In this document: piece after piece, positions 62,691 through 64,000 of the stretch
Numbering within the stretch: position 1 is the first letter of the stretch
Layout: every line of letters begins with the position of its first letter
Translations under genes and position numbers: made by a program
From: Notamacropus eugenii
Lineage: Eukaryota > Chordata > Mammalia > Diprotodontia > Macropodidae
DNA length: 64,000 nucleotides
Direction: 5' to 3'
NCBI RefSeq assembly: GCF_028372415.1
Contig: NC_092875.1
Coordinates: 50,654,771-50,718,770, forward strand
Notes under the pieces: generated by a model
Told to the model about the DNA's origin: nothing
The model's database searches: none
Seen by the model: only the letters and a program-made list of their open reading frames with translations

Positions 62691-64000
62691 GTATGTAGGA
62701 ACAGCAGATGGTGCTTCCCTGGGCCCCATCTCTTCCCTTTCCCCTGATTTATGGCAGATAACCTCATGACACCAATAATGCTGAGGGAGCTCAGAGAAAA
62801 GAAGGATGATGGCTGACTTGGGGAGATGGGGGAAGGCTTCCTGCAGAAGGTGGAACTGGACCAGAACCTAGATCCCAATAGGCAGAAATGGGAAGAAGGA
62901 GTACATTCAGAATGAGCCTGTTGTGTCAAGGAAAAGCTCAGGACCTCTTTGGGAGATGGCAAGTAGTCTAGTTTGACTGGAGCCTGGGAATGTAGTAAAG
63001 TGTAGGAAAGGGCAGATTAAAGTGAGGAGGTGGAGAGCCTTGGGAGCCAGCAAAGATTTCTGAACAAGGGATCACATAGGACAGTAAGAATGATCACCTT
63101 CACAGGGCACTTGAAGGCTTCTCTGGTGCCTCCCAGCAGCCTGGTGAGAGGCAGTAATCACAGGGTTGTAGATTTAGAACTCGCAAAGACCTGAGAGAGC
63201 AGGTGGTCCAGCTCCCTCATTTAGCAGATAAGGAAAGTAGCCCTGGAGAGGTGGGAACCTGCCCAAATGGAGTAGTAAGTGTCAGAGCTGGAATCAGAGC
63301 TTGAGTGTAATGACTGCAGATCTAGCAAGACCACACCACCATATTGCCTTCCATGACGAGAGCTGTGCTTTAGTAAGAATGATTTAGTAGGAGTGGCTGG
63401 GATAGCATATTATTAGGGACAATTGTTGGAGAAAGGGAGAATGTAATGCTTGTAATAATGAAGTATGAGGTCATAAATGACACTCAAGACCCACTACCCT
63501 CAACTAGAGTGATTGCAAAGATAGTTAAATAGATAGAGGATAGTGATTATGTGGCAAGTGTTGTGCTATGTACTAGGGATACCAATACAAGAAACAGCCT
63601 TAGGAAGCTTCCATTGATGGGAGAAAGCAGTACCTAAGGGGGACCCCAGGAGTGGGGAGGGTCCTCATGGAGGAGCAGTGCAGTAACAGAAGAGGAGGAG
63701 AAGGATTCTGGAGAAAGTCCAGGCATGAGTGAGATGAAGCATGGTTGAGGTCATTCCTAAAATGGTAGTCCTGGGCAGGGAGTCACCAGTAAGAAAGAAG
63801 GGCTCTGCTGGTGTAATAAATGGGGCACATGCCAAAAATACTGTGTGGGCTGAGTCCACAGGACTTGGCAAATGATCAGATGCTATGGAGAGAAATGACT
63901 GAAGCTTTAGCTTGGATGACTGGCAGGATGTGGTATCATCAACACAGGTGGGAAGGTCGGAAGAATGAACCAGGGGAGTGGGATGAGAGGAAAGCAAGAA
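62691..64000 (+). other. POLE intron 21 (runs off the right edge)
   Basis: No exon matching the next POLE block was found. An antisense MIR piece lies at about 63165-63360, and old dispersed repeat text ('gtactagggataccaataca') from about 63520. Confidence 0.6.

Overview
This is vertebrate nuclear DNA: long introns, GT-AG spliced exons, two CpG-island promoters and dense interspersed repeats. Intact tRNA-derived SINEs that begin GGGCAGCTAGGTGGTGCAG, L1 3' ends of the marsupial type, many old MIR, L2 and L3/CR1 copies and small hAT elements together point to a marsupial. The sequence alone does not fix the species.

Four genes are readable, in the order ANKLE2(+) - PGAM5(-) - PXMP2(-) - POLE(+). 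This is the known mammalian gene order of human 12q24.33, read in the opposite orientation. (1) 1-2346 holds the last three coding exons of ANKLE2, followed by a 3' UTR with several poly(A) signals. (2) 9106-16218 on the minus strand holds all six coding exons of PGAM5 (295 aa), a mitochondrial protein phosphatase, with a CpG-island promoter near 16.2-16.6 kb. A 1.08-kb array of 35-bp repeats lies about 0.5 kb upstream of its start codon. (3) 17.8-29.4 kb has no gene I can support. It is filled with L1, MIR, SINE and hAT copies and a probable solitary LTR. (4) 29601-42147 on the minus strand holds all five coding exons of PXMP2 (200 aa), a peroxisomal membrane channel. Its first intron contains about 2.7 kb of strand-asymmetric pyrimidine-rich DNA that ends in a GATC-rich tandem repeat. 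(5) 42540-62690 holds the first 21 coding exons of POLE, the catalytic subunit of DNA polymerase epsilon. They encode the exonuclease domain, polymerase motif A, the Fe-S cysteines and motif B; the gene continues past the right edge.

PXMP2 and POLE start head to head, 392 bp apart, and share one CpG-island promoter with a TCTCGCGAGA palindrome, two CCAAT boxes and an E2F-type site. ANKLE2 and PGAM5 are tail to tail. Every exon junction below was phased by hand and the reading frame stays open across all of them.

I saw no sign of an undescribed multi-gene system. The more unusual points are a KEAP1-type ETGE motif in PGAM5, an overlapping upstream ORF at the PXMP2 start, an in-frame upstream ATG in PGAM5, and three separate tandem-repeat structures.
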